A program made the translations under genes and the position numbers. 64,000 bases of DNA from contig JAKSPD010000005.1 of assembly GCA_024405115.1 (NCBI GenBank), forward strand, positions 1 through 64,000, read 5' to 3'. Positions 1 to 7,720 of this stretch are shown piece by piece; the stretch's first letter is position 1, and the number at the start of each line of letters is the position of its first letter. The notes under the pieces are model-generated. The model had not been told where the DNA came from and did not search any database. It was given only the letters and a program-made list of their open reading frames with translations. Source of the stretch: Lachnospiraceae bacterium (GTDB taxonomy: Bacteria; Bacillota; Clostridia; Lachnospirales; Lachnospiraceae).

Positions 1-2
1 AA

Positions 3-272
3 GACTCCATCTATCGCATCCTTAAGAGCTTTGATAAAATATATAGTGAGTTCACAGATGCAGAGAAGAAGCGTTTCCTTGGCTCTTTTGTAGAACATGT
101 TGAGATCTATGAAGAAGAACAGGAAAATGGGCGATTCCTGAAAAACATAAAGTTCCATTTTCCAATTTATTACAATGGCACGGAGACACAAGAGGTGGAT
201 CTTTCTGATTCGAGTTGGGACTATCAAAGAAGCCTTGAGACGGTAGTATTGATGTCAAGGGTAAAGGAATAA
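3..272 (+). CDS. Serine recombinase, C-terminal end (cut by window edge)
   Basis: Only the last 89 codons are inside the window, ending at TAA 270-272. The residues FVEHVEIY, KFHFPIYYNGTE and a final VLMSRV are the C-terminal pattern I associate with large serine recombinases (resolvase/invertase family) of clostridial integrative elements. These enzymes join and excise DNA at att sites using an N-terminal catalytic serine. That domain lies to the left of the window, so it is not possible to say whether the gene is intact. The genes that follow are truncated remnants, which fits the edge of an old mobile element. Confidence 0.7.
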   Translation, partial: DSIYRILKSFDKIYSEFTDAEKKRFLGSFVEHVEIYEEEQENGRFLKNIKFHFPIYYNGTETQEVDLSDSSWDYQRSLETVVLMSRVKE

Positions 273-499
273 TGGATGAAAAGTGCCTGTTTTCTGGACT
301 TTTTCGCATTATCGCTGACATTCAAATCGCTCACCCGGAGTGCCGGAACTGTGCGAGAGAACATATCTATGTAAATAAATGCGGTTTCCGGATTGATGAA
401 TTTTGGTGTGATTACTTCAAGCCTACAGAGACTGTTCCTGACGAGGCCCCGAATGAAGGTCCGGATGAAATGTTTCATTTCGTTAAGATTATGAAATGA
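272..499 (+). pseudogene. GNAT acetyltransferase remnant (C-terminal part only)
   Basis: A 75-codon frame whose last 45 residues (IYVNKCGFRI, then DEMFHFVKIMK) resemble the C-terminal end of GNAT N-acetyltransferases. A complete GNAT protein is about 150-180 residues, and the acetyl-CoA-binding loop that should precede this part is missing. The ATG at 272 overlaps the recombinase stop codon and has no ribosome binding site, so the first 25-30 residues probably are not part of the original gene. I read it as a non-functional 3' fragment left by recombination. Confidence 0.5.
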
Positions 500-688
500 T
501 GCAGCGATAACTTTGAATTCAACATAAACAGCGGGGAGGAATGCGTCCGGGCAGTCTGTGACTTGATTTCCGGTGTCATATTATCTGCATTCTCTTCACG
601 CATCCAGCCACCGGGCAATCATTAGTCATATTAGTCACATTTTCAGAAATATTTACTTAGATATGATATAATAAATATCGGGTGAAAT

Positions 689-1846
689 ATGGAACAGACG
701 ATCACAGCAAAAATCAAAATCGATGTCTCAGAGGAACAGAAGGATATCCTCCTTCAGACGATGCGCGCCTATCAGTCTGCCTGTAATCTTGTTTCTTCTT
801 ATGTCTGTAAATCCCACGATCTTCGTAAATACTCCGTCCAGAAAAACACCTATGACAAAGTACGCGCCGTCTGCGGCCTGAAGTCCCAGATGGCATGCTC
901 CGTTGCGTGGAATGTCGTTGCCCGGTATAAGACCATCCTCGAAAATGAGGGAAAATGGATCCGCCCGGACTTCCGGAAGCCGCAGCTCGACCTCGTATGG
1001 AACAGGGACTATTCCCTGAACGGGGAACGTTTCTCCGTGAATACGCTCACCGGAAGGCTGAAACTCACTTTCCACAAGGATGGCATGGAAAAGTACTTTG
1101 ACAGCACTGTGTACCGTTTCGGGACGGCAAAGCTTGTCTGTAAGCATGGAAAGTTCTATCTTCATATCCCTGTCAGCTATGAGATTCCTGAAACGGGCCT
1201 CGGCGAAGTCGGCAATGTCGTGGGTATTGACCGCGGCATCAACTTTGTTGCCGCCACATACGATTCCCGCCATAAAAGCGGCTTTGTGAGCGGAAAGGCA
1301 ATCAAGCAGAAGCGGTCACACTATAAGAAGCTCCGTCAGGAGCTTCAGAGGAAACACACGCCTTCCTCCAGAAGAAGGATCAAGGCGATGGGCAATCGAG
1401 AAAACCGTTGGATGCAGGATGTAAACCACTGCGTCAGTAAGGCACTCGTGAAGGAAAACCCGCAAAAGACCCTCTTTGTCCTGGAAGATCTTACAAATGT
1501 CCGTACGGCTACGGAACGGGTAAAGACGAAGGACAGGTATGTTTCTGTCTCCTGGTCGTTCTATGATCTCGAACAGAAACTCCGTTATAAGGCCGCAGCG
1601 AAAGGTCAGAAAGTGATCAGCGTGGATCCGCGCTATACCTCTCAGACCTGTCCGATGTGCGGACATACGGAATTGGAAAACCGGAACAAGAAGATCCATC
1701 TTTTCAGCTGCAGGAACTGCGGCTACCGCTCCAACGATGACCGGATCGGAGCAATGAATCTGCATCGCATGGGAATTGAGTATCTGATAAAAGAAACTCA
1801 CAAAGTACCGGATACAGAGGAAATCTGCGAAAAGCAGTCGGTATAG
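689..1846 (+). CDS. tnpB: TnpB, RNA-guided RuvC-like nuclease of IS200/IS605 type
   Basis: 385 residues, within the usual TnpB range of about 350-420. The RuvC triad can be placed: Asp181 in GIDRGINF, Glu266 in LFVLEDL, and Asp351 in DDRIGAMNL. A zinc ribbon lies between the last two, with CPMC at 321-324 and CRNC at 341-344. TnpB proteins bind an omega RNA made from the element's 3' end and cut DNA matching its guide next to a TAM; they promote retention of the element and are the ancestors of Cas12. The ATG at 689 follows GGGTGAAAT, a weak ribosome binding site, and a TATAAT lies at 667-672. There is no tnpA partner. All catalytic residues are kept, so the protein may be active. Confidence 0.93.
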   Translation: MEQTITAKIKIDVSEEQKDILLQTMRAYQSACNLVSSYVCKSHDLRKYSVQKNTYDKVRAVCGLKSQMACSVAWNVVARYKTILENEGKWIRPDFRKPQLDLVWNRDYSLNGERFSVNTLTGRLKLTFHKDGMEKYFDSTVYRFGTAKLVCKHGKFYLHIPVSYEIPETGLGEVGNVVGIDRGINFVAATYDSRHKSGFVSGKAIKQKRSHYKKLRQELQRKHTPSSRRRIKAMGNRENRWMQDVNHCVSKALVKENPQKTLFVLEDLTNVRTATERVKTKDRYVSVSWSFYDLEQKLRYKAAAKGQKVISVDPRYTSQTCPMCGHTELENRNKKIHLFSCRNCGYRSNDDRIGAMNLHRMGIEYLIKETHKVPDTEEICEKQSV

Positions 1847-1994
1847 AGTACATCTTTATGCCGAGGGGCGCGTGTCAGCCGTCCCGTGATGTGACCTCAG
1901 CACAGCAGCATCGTGTTATAAAGGCAGGAGCCGGAAGGCGTTCGTACTGCCGGAGAGTCACAAGCTCCGCCCTCTATAGGGCGGGGTAGTTGAC
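1790..1994 (+). ncRNA. Predicted omega RNA / right end of the tnpB element
   Basis: In characterised IS200/IS605 elements the guide RNA scaffold covers the 3' end of tnpB and the non-coding right end, and the guide is the sequence just outside the element. Here the untranslated stretch 1847-1994 ends in a strong hairpin (1967-1984) plus GGTAGTTGAC, matching that layout. The 5' boundary is approximate. The predicted guide starts at 1995 (ATCCGAGGTTCAGCTGGG) and lies in the chloramphenicol-acetyltransferase-like remnant. This is inferred from position and family knowledge; no transcript is shown. Confidence 0.5.
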
Positions 1995-2176
1995 ATCCGA
2001 GGTTCAGCTGGGGGAAATACGAAGAGGACTTTAGGGGGAGGCTGATGATGCCCCTTACGGCAGCAGTCCACCACGGACTTGTGGACGGCATTCATTTAGG
2101 AAAGTTCTACAAAAATGTTGAGGGTAATATCAGGGCACTGACAGAGGGACAGCTTGATTTCAGTCAGGACTTATAA
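1994..2176 (+). pseudogene. Chloramphenicol acetyltransferase-like (CatA family) 3' fragment
   Basis: An open frame without a start codon runs from the end of the TnpB element to TAA at 2174-2176. It reads PRFSWGKYEED, then RLMMPLTAAVHHGLVDG. The HHxxxDG motif is the catalytic signature of type A chloramphenicol acetyltransferases, where the second His acts as general base; F.WGKY is the strand that normally comes before it. About 60 of roughly 210 residues remain. The 5' part is not found upstream of the tnpB element, so the insertion was accompanied or followed by deletion. Confidence 0.72.
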
Positions 2177-2194
2177 GACCTGGAAAGAATTAAA

Positions 2195-2440
2195 ATGGAA
2201 AAGATAAAGAACGTATTCAAAGAGGATTCGCAGTATAAGGTATTTCTTTTATCGCTGCTGGCAATGGGACTTTCCACAGGCCTTTCCGTAAATCATATGA
2301 TCACCATACTTATTGCACTATTCGGAGGATGGATATGGCAGACTGTGGGAATGGAAACACTGTTTATCATATCTGCCGTGCTCGGACTCTGCAACAGTGC
2401 CTATGCCGCTGCGATAAAAGTTGAAAAGAAGGCAGTCTGA
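2195..2440 (+). pseudogene. MFS transporter remnant (last two helices)
   Basis: 81 codons. Residues 30-75 (VNHMITILIALFGGWIWQTVG, then LFIISAVLGL) look like the last two transmembrane helices of a major facilitator superfamily permease, in which a Gly-Gly-x-Ile-Trp turn is common. The first 30 residues could be the natural N-terminal end of the same protein, which would make this an internally deleted gene of about one fifth normal length. No good ribosome binding site precedes ATG 2195. It is unlikely to transport anything. Confidence 0.5.
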
Positions 2441-2457
2441 CACATAATTAACATATT

Positions 2458-2486
2458 TTGACTGAAATATGATGTTATGATAAAAT
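2458..2486 (+). promoter_or_regulatory. Sigma-A-type promoter for the PTS_EIIC-like/esterase pair
   Basis: TTGACT (2458-2463), a 17-base spacer and TAAAAT (2481-2486). It lies 47 bases before the chosen start codon of the next gene, and no terminator comes between them. Confidence 0.6.
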
Positions 2487-2532
2487 AACTATTTAAGTAA
2501 TCATTCAGTAATCCATGAAAAGGCGGGTAAAA

Positions 2533-3621
2533 ATGGAAAAATTCAAAGCATTTTTAAAGAGAAAAGATATTGAAATTTCCGTAAAAAGATACTTCATCGA
2601 TGCTCTCGGTGCCATGGCTCAGGGTCTGTTCTGTTCACTTCTGATAGGAACGATAATAAGCACGATAGGACAGAGACTTAACATTTCCTGGCTAATAGAA
2701 CCCGTTGCAAAAATCAGCGGGGTTGAATACAGTGTGGGTTCCCTTGCATCAGCAATGAGCGGACCTGCAATGGCATGCGCAATCGGTTATGCACTGCATT
2801 GCCCGCCAATGGTGCTGTTTTCACTTATAACCGTCGGCTTTTCAGCTAACGCGCTTGGCGGAGCCGGTGGACCTCTGGCGGTTTTGTTCGTGGCAATCAT
2901 TGCCTCAGAGATAGGAAAGGCCGTTTCAAAGGAAACAAAGGTGGACATACTTGTTACGCCAATCGTCACAATCGGTGTCGGTGTGGCCCTTTCGGCATGG
3001 TGGGCCCCCGGACTCGGAAGTGCGGCCATGAAGGTAGGCAACCTTATCATGTGGGCAACTGAACTTCGTCCGTTCCTTATGGGTATACTTGTTTCCGTGA
3101 TAGTGGGAGTGGCACTTACACTTCCCATTTCCTCAGCTGCCATATGTGCCGCACTTGGACTTACAGGATTGGCAGGCGGCGCTGCAGTTGCGGGCTGCTG
3201 TGCACAGATGATAGGATTTGCAGTTATCTCCTTTAAGGAAAACAGGTGGGGCGGACTTGTTTCACAGGGACTTGGAACTTCGATGCTCCAGATGGGAAAC
3301 ATTGTAAAGAACCCGAAGATATGGATTGCTCCCACGCTTGCTTCCGCAATTACAGGGCCTATGGCTACCTGCCTCTTTAAGCTTCAGATGAACGGTGCCC
3401 CGGTTTCTTCAGGAATGGGAACCTGTGGCATGGTCGGGCCCATCGGTGTTTACACCGGATGGCTTAACGATGTTGCTGCAGGCACAAAGGCGGCAATTAC
3501 AACTTCGGACTGGATGGGACTTTTACTCATCGCCATAGTACTTCCTGCAGTCATAGCTCCCATTGTCAATATCCCCTTAAAGAAGATGGGATGGGTGAAA
3601 GACGGAGACATGAAGATCTGA
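2533..3621 (+). CDS. PTS_EIIC-like multi-pass membrane protein (PfoR/COG3641 type)
   Basis: 362 residues, strongly hydrophobic with roughly eight to ten membrane segments and Gly/Ala-rich loops (SAMSGPAMACAIGY, SSGMGTCGMVGPIGVY). The pattern fits the PTS_EIIC_2 family, described as predicted membrane proteins related to PTS IIC domains and the putative regulator PfoR. No IIA or IIB domain is attached or nearby, so phosphotransfer cannot be inferred and the substrate is unknown. I chose ATG 2533 because AGGCGG lies 6-11 bases upstream; the in-frame ATG at 2515 has no ribosome binding site. It is probably cotranscribed with the esterase 18 bases downstream. Confidence 0.75.
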   Translation: MEKFKAFLKRKDIEISVKRYFIDALGAMAQGLFCSLLIGTIISTIGQRLNISWLIEPVAKISGVEYSVGSLASAMSGPAMACAIGYALHCPPMVLFSLITVGFSANALGGAGGPLAVLFVAIIASEIGKAVSKETKVDILVTPIVTIGVGVALSAWWAPGLGSAAMKVGNLIMWATELRPFLMGILVSVIVGVALTLPISSAAICAALGLTGLAGGAAVAGCCAQMIGFAVISFKENRWGGLVSQGLGTSMLQMGNIVKNPKIWIAPTLASAITGPMATCLFKLQMNGAPVSSGMGTCGMVGPIGVYTGWLNDVAAGTKAAITTSDWMGLLLIAIVLPAVIAPIVNIPLKKMGWVKDGDMKI

Positions 3622-3639
3622 TATAAAGGATAGTGTGAC

Positions 3640-4443
3640 ATGGAGATCATTAAAGACATTATTTACAACGAAGAAGTGCCAGGTATGTGCAGGCTTGATG
3701 TTTATAAGCCTGATGAAGTAAAGAATGCTTATCTTTACATTCATGGCGGTGGAAATACACATGGGGACAAGTGCACGGAACGTACTGAACCGCTTTTTAA
3801 GGACCTCTGTGAAAATGGGACATTTGTCATCTCCGTGAATTACAGGTTCATGAAGGTGACGGATCATGACATAGCCCCGAGAAAGGGGGATGACCCGGCC
3901 CCCGGAGAAAACGACATTGATTATCCGGTATTTATTGAAGATTGTGCAAAGGCAGTAAACTGGGCTTTCACCAGCGGAAAAAAGTACGGTGACTTTAAAA
4001 AGCTTTATATCGGAGGTTCATCGGCCGGGGGATACATCACAATGATGCTGCATCTTAATCCTTCATATCTTAGGGCGTATGGTCTGGATTCACAAAAAGA
4101 CATTGCAGGATATATCTATGACGCGGGACAGCCCACCACGCACTTCCATATGCTTGAACTGGAGGGTGAGTATCCCCACAGGGTGCTTATAGATGAAAGG
4201 GCACCGATGTGGTACCTTAAAAAGCCTTTTGAGGATACGGAATACTTGCCGGAAGTCAAGTTTTTCGTGGCGGAAGATGACATGTTAAACAGGGTAAAAC
4301 AGAATGAACTGATGAAGGAAATCATGCTGAATTTTGGTTATCCGAAGGAAAAGATAACGTTCCATCAGATGATGGGATACAGGCACTGCAAATACCTTAA
4401 TGATCCGGAGTACATCAGGCTTACAAGAGAATTTGTGGGTTGA
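3640..4443 (+). CDS. Alpha/beta-hydrolase, esterase/lipase family
   Basis: 267 residues, cytoplasmic (no signal peptide). HGGG at residues 36-39 is the oxyanion-hole motif of hormone-sensitive-lipase-like esterases, and GGSSAGG places the nucleophile at Ser128. The likely catalytic Asp is in FFVAEDDML and the His in MMGYRHCKYL near the C-terminus. The family hydrolyses short acyl or acetyl esters; the substrate is unknown. The ATG follows AAAGGATAG, and the gene begins 18 bases after the membrane protein gene, suggesting an operon. It converges on the GGDEF-EAL gene with 26 bases between them and no visible terminator. Confidence 0.8.
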   Translation: MEIIKDIIYNEEVPGMCRLDVYKPDEVKNAYLYIHGGGNTHGDKCTERTEPLFKDLCENGTFVISVNYRFMKVTDHDIAPRKGDDPAPGENDIDYPVFIEDCAKAVNWAFTSGKKYGDFKKLYIGGSSAGGYITMMLHLNPSYLRAYGLDSQKDIAGYIYDAGQPTTHFHMLELEGEYPHRVLIDERAPMWYLKKPFEDTEYLPEVKFFVAEDDMLNRVKQNELMKEIMLNFGYPKEKITFHQMMGYRHCKYLNDPEYIRLTREFVG

Positions 4444-4469
4444 GAAAAAGGGTTAGTGTTTTACATAGT

Positions 4470-6338
4470 TCATTGCTTGCCTGGGAAATTATTGAGAAAA
4501 TCTTCAGGCAGCATGGGCTTTGCATAATAATAACCCTGAATATACTCAACTTTCAGGCTCTTAACAAATTCTGCCTGCTCTGCTGTTTCTACGCCCTCAG
4601 CCACAACCTCATATCCGAGGTCGTGTATGAGGTTCACAGCCAGCCTTGTGAGTTCACGGGACTGTGGTGAATCAGAAGCTACCAGCTGCCGATCGATTTT
4701 CACCATGTCAAGTGAGAGCGATGAAAGACGGCGAAGGTTTGAGTATCCCGTACCGAAGTCATCCATGCATAGCCTGAAACCTGCATCATGGAGCTTTTTG
4801 ATGTTTTTAGCGTAAATCTCCTGGTTTGAAGATACAGCTGTTTCCGTAAGCTCGACACAAATATGGTTATGAGGAATACCAAAGCTGTCCGCTGTCTTTA
4901 TGAGGTAATCAGGAAATGATTCACGGGCTGCATGGGTGGCGGAAACATTAAGACCGATGCGGTGAAGGCCACGCTCCGTAAAGTCCGGTATTGAAGCAAT
5001 CTTGCATATCTCCTTCATTACGAAGTGTTCAAGCTGGTAGATACTTCCGGTATTTTCAGCCACGGGTATGAATTCCTTTGGAGGGATTGCATTTCCTTCC
5101 TCGTCAGTTAAACGTAAAAGAGCCTCTCCGGAGACGAGCCTTCCTTCCGGAACATAATAGATGGGCTGAAGCACGATGTGGAGTCCGTTGTTTCTTAGGG
5201 CATACTCTATCTTATTCTCTGTTTCGTGTTTGCCTGCATACATTCGCTTGTCCAGAAGCCATAGGAAGTCTTCGGCGCTCATGTCATCATCAGGAGCACA
5301 TATGACACTTCCCGTACTGTATGAAATGCGTCTGTTTTCAGGCAATCTTCCGGCTAACTGATTCTCATCTTTTCTGAGTTCCAACAATAGTTTTTTTGCA
5401 TCTTCCTTTGTGGGTGCCTTCCATATGAGCATGAACTCATCACCGCCATATCTGATCGGATAAAGATTATAGCGCTTTGCGATATCCTCGATTATTTCTG
5501 CAATGTGCATGATGGCTTCGTCGCCTGCCTGGTGTCCGTAGGTGTCGTTAATTGCCTTGAGGCTGTCTATGTCAAGCATTATTCCGCAGATACAGTTATT
5601 TCGGTATGAACTGAACCATCTATTTAGCTTGTCATCAAGCATGAGACGGTTGCCGATGCCGGTCATGGGGTCACGCAGGGCATCATTAAGATTATCGACC
5701 TTTGAAATCAGGAAAGCTGATAAGGCATAAAGGCTCATCACATCCATGTTCCTGAAAATAAGCTGGAATATTTCAGCAAATAGCGGAGCTATGGGATAAC
5801 AGATAAGCAGTATGAAGTTCTTGGGTTTGAGACGTTTACGGTTTCTGACAAGGGAGAAATACGTAATAATAACGTTAGTGTAGTTAGCTATGGTTATTAT
5901 GTACATGTGAAGTTTGTAAACAATGAACTCTCCGCCTTTACCGATCCTGAAGAGTATGGGGATAAAGAAGTTTACTGCTATTATGAGCGATATGATGCAT
6001 ATCGAAAACTCGAAAACATATTTGTACCACTTGTGCTGGTATCCCTCATCCCATATGAGTTTTCCGACATAACGGTTCCAGAGGAATACAAGTATACCGT
6101 TTTCAAGGAAGTACAGGCTTTTCGCAATAAAGGCAACAGTAACGAGGGTTTCGTTATCCGAAGAATCGCACAGGCGGAATATCGTGTCAAATGCCAGGAA
6201 GAGGGTTATGTTGATGACCATTGTCTTGATGGCCTTCTTTTCCTTATTGTACTTTGACTTGGGTATTCTTTCGGCACTGAGTACGATCATTACCATTATT
6301 GCCAGTATGTTCGCGTCGAGACCCGGGGTATAAGCCAT
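4470..6338 (-). CDS. Membrane-bound GGDEF-EAL protein (c-di-GMP synthesis and breakdown)
   Basis: 622 residues from the ATG at 6338, chosen because AAAGGAGGA lies just upstream; an in-frame ATG at 6356 would overlap that site. The first 200 residues hold about six membrane helices. A GGDEF domain follows with DIDSLKAIND and an intact RYGGDEF, so diguanylate cyclase activity is possible. I see no RxxD inhibitory site five residues before it. The EAL domain keeps EALLR, NVSA, ELTET, DDFGTGYSNL, KIDR and EGVET, consistent with an active phosphodiesterase. The gene points away from Tad locus 1, whose leader contains c-di-GMP riboswitches, so it may set the local c-di-GMP input. Which activity dominates cannot be read from sequence. 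Confidence 0.93.
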   Translation of the reverse strand: MAYTPGLDANILAIMVMIVLSAERIPKSKYNKEKKAIKTMVINITLFLAFDTIFRLCDSSDNETLVTVAFIAKSLYFLENGILVFLWNRYVGKLIWDEGYQHKWYKYVFEFSICIISLIIAVNFFIPILFRIGKGGEFIVYKLHMYIITIANYTNVIITYFSLVRNRKRLKPKNFILLICYPIAPLFAEIFQLIFRNMDVMSLYALSAFLISKVDNLNDALRDPMTGIGNRLMLDDKLNRWFSSYRNNCICGIMLDIDSLKAINDTYGHQAGDEAIMHIAEIIEDIAKRYNLYPIRYGGDEFMLIWKAPTKEDAKKLLLELRKDENQLAGRLPENRRISYSTGSVICAPDDDMSAEDFLWLLDKRMYAGKHETENKIEYALRNNGLHIVLQPIYYVPEGRLVSGEALLRLTDEEGNAIPPKEFIPVAENTGSIYQLEHFVMKEICKIASIPDFTERGLHRIGLNVSATHAARESFPDYLIKTADSFGIPHNHICVELTETAVSSNQEIYAKNIKKLHDAGFRLCMDDFGTGYSNLRRLSSLSLDMVKIDRQLVASDSPQSRELTRLAVNLIHDLGYEVVAEGVETAEQAEFVKSLKVEYIQGYYYAKPMLPEDFLNNFPGKQ

Positions 6339-6409
6339 GTTGATTCCTCCTTTCATTGCATTTTTATTCAGTATAGGGTAATTTTATTTCTTTTACAACT
6401 AAATTTCTG

Positions 6410-6439
6410 TTGACAATTAAAAAAAACTGTGATTATAAT
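6410..6439 (+). promoter_or_regulatory. Promoter of Tad locus 1
   Basis: A perfect TTGACA (6410-6415), an 18-base spacer and a perfect TATAAT (6434-6439). Transcription should start near 6446, just upstream of the first c-di-GMP riboswitch. This is one of the strongest promoter matches in the window, so regulation is expected to act at the riboswitch. Confidence 0.82.
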
Positions 6440-6462
6440 GAGCCTGTACAGGTTTGTACGAT

Positions 6463-6545
6463 AATAGCAAAATCGGTGAAAACCGATGACGCAAAGCCAT
6501 AGGGCCCCTGGCCAAAAGCCGAGGCAGCCGGTTGCCGAATACAGA
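6463..6545 (+). ncRNA. c-di-GMP-I (GEMM-I) riboswitch 1, upstream of prepilin peptidase
   Basis: The aptamer shows the GEMM-I signature: an AGCAAA segment, a hairpin ATCGGT-GAAA-ACCGAT with the GNRA tetraloop (6472-6487), the invariant GACGCAAAGCCA, GGGCC with its partner stem, and the closing AGCCGGTTGCCGA. The tetraloop should dock into the second hairpin as in the Vc2 structure. The G before CAAA is present, as in c-di-GMP rather than cGAMP-type variants. The 3' strand CCGGTTGCCGAA (6528-6539) is complementary to the left arm of the downstream terminator, which gives a simple switching mechanism. Confidence 0.93.
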
Positions 6546-6599
6546 TTGCATCAAAAAGGTGTGAGCTTTTTTGTTGTACTATTAGAGGTATGTTATATA

Positions 6600-6631
6600 C
6601 CCCCGATTCGGTAACCGGATCGGGGGTTTTT
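6600..6631 (+). terminator. Intrinsic terminator, expression platform of riboswitch 1
   Basis: Arms CCCCCGATTCGGT (6600-6612) and ACCGGATCGGGGG (6614-6626), followed by TTTTT. It lies 20 bases before the prepilin peptidase start. Its left arm can instead pair with the aptamer 3' strand at 6528-6539 (12 pairs including one G-U), so terminator and antiterminator exclude each other. Confidence 0.9.
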
Positions 6632-6650
6632 CAGTTACTTTGGAGGATTC

Positions 6651-7307
6651 ATGGGATACGTCCTTAACATCTTTACCGGTGTGTGTCTGGGAACTGCCTG
6701 CTGTGCACTCAGCGGACTTATTGAAAGGCATTTATCAAAAAAAAGAGGTCTCAGTACAGAAAGTACAAAGATAATGAAAGTCATGACATATGTCTTTTCC
6801 GTTATCTGTGGTATATGCATAATGCTTTTCATGCCTTCCACTTTGATGGCAGTATATGCCTTCATTCTTCTGGTACTTGCAGAGGTCTCCGGTGTAATGG
6901 ACATAAGGCACAGGATCATCCCAAACGAAACAGTCATTGCACTAATGGCGGTTAAGGCGGTATTTATCGTCCTTTCACTTCTGGGGCTTAAAGACGCTCC
7001 CAAGGTGGACATCCTTTCATCCCTCATCGGGTTTGCAGCCTGCTTTATAATTTTTCTCCTGCCGTCGTTTTTTGGGAAAAACGTAGGATCAGGCGACATA
7101 AAGCTTGCGGCGGCTATCGGCTTCTGCCTCGGGTTTAAGGGAGCATTTACGGCAGTTGCGCTGATGGGAGGGCTTGTACTTATATATATGTTCCTCAGGC
7201 CGCGTGTGCCGGTCATGGCAATGATTAAAAAGACGATTCCCATGGGGCCGTTCCTTTCGGCAGGCATGGTGGCCGTATGTATCCTGACAGGATACGGACT
7301 TATCTGA
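6651..7307 (+). CDS. cpaA: Prepilin peptidase, TadV/CpaA type (A24 aspartic peptidase), locus 1
   Basis: 218 residues, multi-pass membrane protein. The two catalytic aspartates sit in VMDIRHRIIPNE and in GSGDIKLA, the GxGD motif of A24 peptidases. It cleaves the leader of Flp-type prepilins and TadE-like pseudopilins at the inner face of the membrane. GGAGG precedes the ATG at good spacing. As first gene after riboswitch 1 it is directly under c-di-GMP control, and the pilin gene follows 56 bases downstream. Confidence 0.9.
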   Translation: MGYVLNIFTGVCLGTACCALSGLIERHLSKKRGLSTESTKIMKVMTYVFSVICGICIMLFMPSTLMAVYAFILLVLAEVSGVMDIRHRIIPNETVIALMAVKAVFIVLSLLGLKDAPKVDILSSLIGFAACFIIFLLPSFFGKNVGSGDIKLAAAIGFCLGFKGAFTAVALMGGLVLIYMFLRPRVPVMAMIKKTIPMGPFLSAGMVAVCILTGYGLI

Positions 7308-7363
7308 TGATTTACCGCATGACGGTTTATCATAAATAAAATTTCTATAGGAGGAAAGCAAAA

Positions 7364-7531
7364 ATGTTAAAGAAGTTCTGGAATGACGAGAGTGGACAGG
7401 GAATGGTAGAGTACGTTCTTATCATTGCTCTTGTAGCCGTAGCAGCAGTATTAGCATTTACTGGTCTTAAGGACGGAATCGAAGATAAGCTTGAGAGTGT
7501 AAATGATCAGCTGGAAAGTGCAGGTAACTAA
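7364..7531 (+). CDS. flp: Flp-type major pilin (55 residues), locus 1
   Basis: A short gene with AGGAGG at 7349-7354 and ATG at 7364. The product has a charged N-terminal leader ending in NDESGQG, then MVEYVLIIALVAVAAVL, the hydrophobic core of Flp/Fap pilins including the conserved Glu five residues after the processing site (G/MVEYV) and the following Tyr. After cleavage the mature pilin would be about 43 residues. It sits between the prepilin peptidase gene and the second riboswitch, so pilin transcription passes only the first switch while the assembly genes pass both. Confidence 0.92.
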   Translation: MLKKFWNDESGQGMVEYVLIIALVAVAAVLAFTGLKDGIEDKLESVNDQLESAGN

Positions 7532-7579
7532 TTCTTACGTAATTTCAAAGTAAAGCAAATCTATCAGACCGAGATCTGA

Positions 7580-7665
7580 TGCGAAAAGGCAAAGCCGGTG
7601 AAAGCCGGTGACGCAAAGCCATAGGGCCCCTGAAATTTTCGAGGCAGCCGGTTGCCGAACAGGAT
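7580..7665 (+). ncRNA. c-di-GMP-I (GEMM-I) riboswitch 2, between flp and the assembly genes
   Basis: A second aptamer with the same core: AAGGCAAA, hairpin GCCGGT-GAAA-GCCGGT (7594-7609, containing G-U pairs), GACGCAAAGCCATAGGGCC, a variable stem with CCTGAAATTTTCGAGG, and CAGCCGGTTGCCGA. The segment from GACGC to the GGGCC stem is nearly identical to riboswitch 1, but the P3 loop and flanks differ, so the two look like an old duplication. No convincing promoter lies between flp and this leader, so it appears to work inside the operon. Confidence 0.92.
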
Positions 7666-7720
7666 GGATCGGAATGTTTAAATATATACCCGATCTGCCT
7701 ATCCTCGTATCAGGCAGTTA

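Larger units (their letters stand above)
621..1994 (+). mobile_element. IS200/IS605-type element carrying only tnpB (left end uncertain)
   Basis: The right end is clear. A hairpin with arms CCGCCC (1967-1972) and GGGCGG (1979-1984) is followed by GGTAGTTGAC ending at 1994, the layout seen at right ends of IS200/IS605 elements. No Y1 transposase (tnpA) is present, so it could move only with a transposase supplied elsewhere. The left end was not located. I placed it provisionally at a tandem 9-base repeat ATTAGTCAT/ATTAGTCAC (621-638), which is a guess. A chloramphenicol-acetyltransferase-like reading frame begins immediately after 1994. Confidence 0.6.

Noticed and set aside
5907..6257. A 116-codon plus-strand reading frame.
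   Set aside because: It lies antisense to the membrane domain of the GGDEF-EAL gene, has no ribosome binding site and its protein has no recognisable features.
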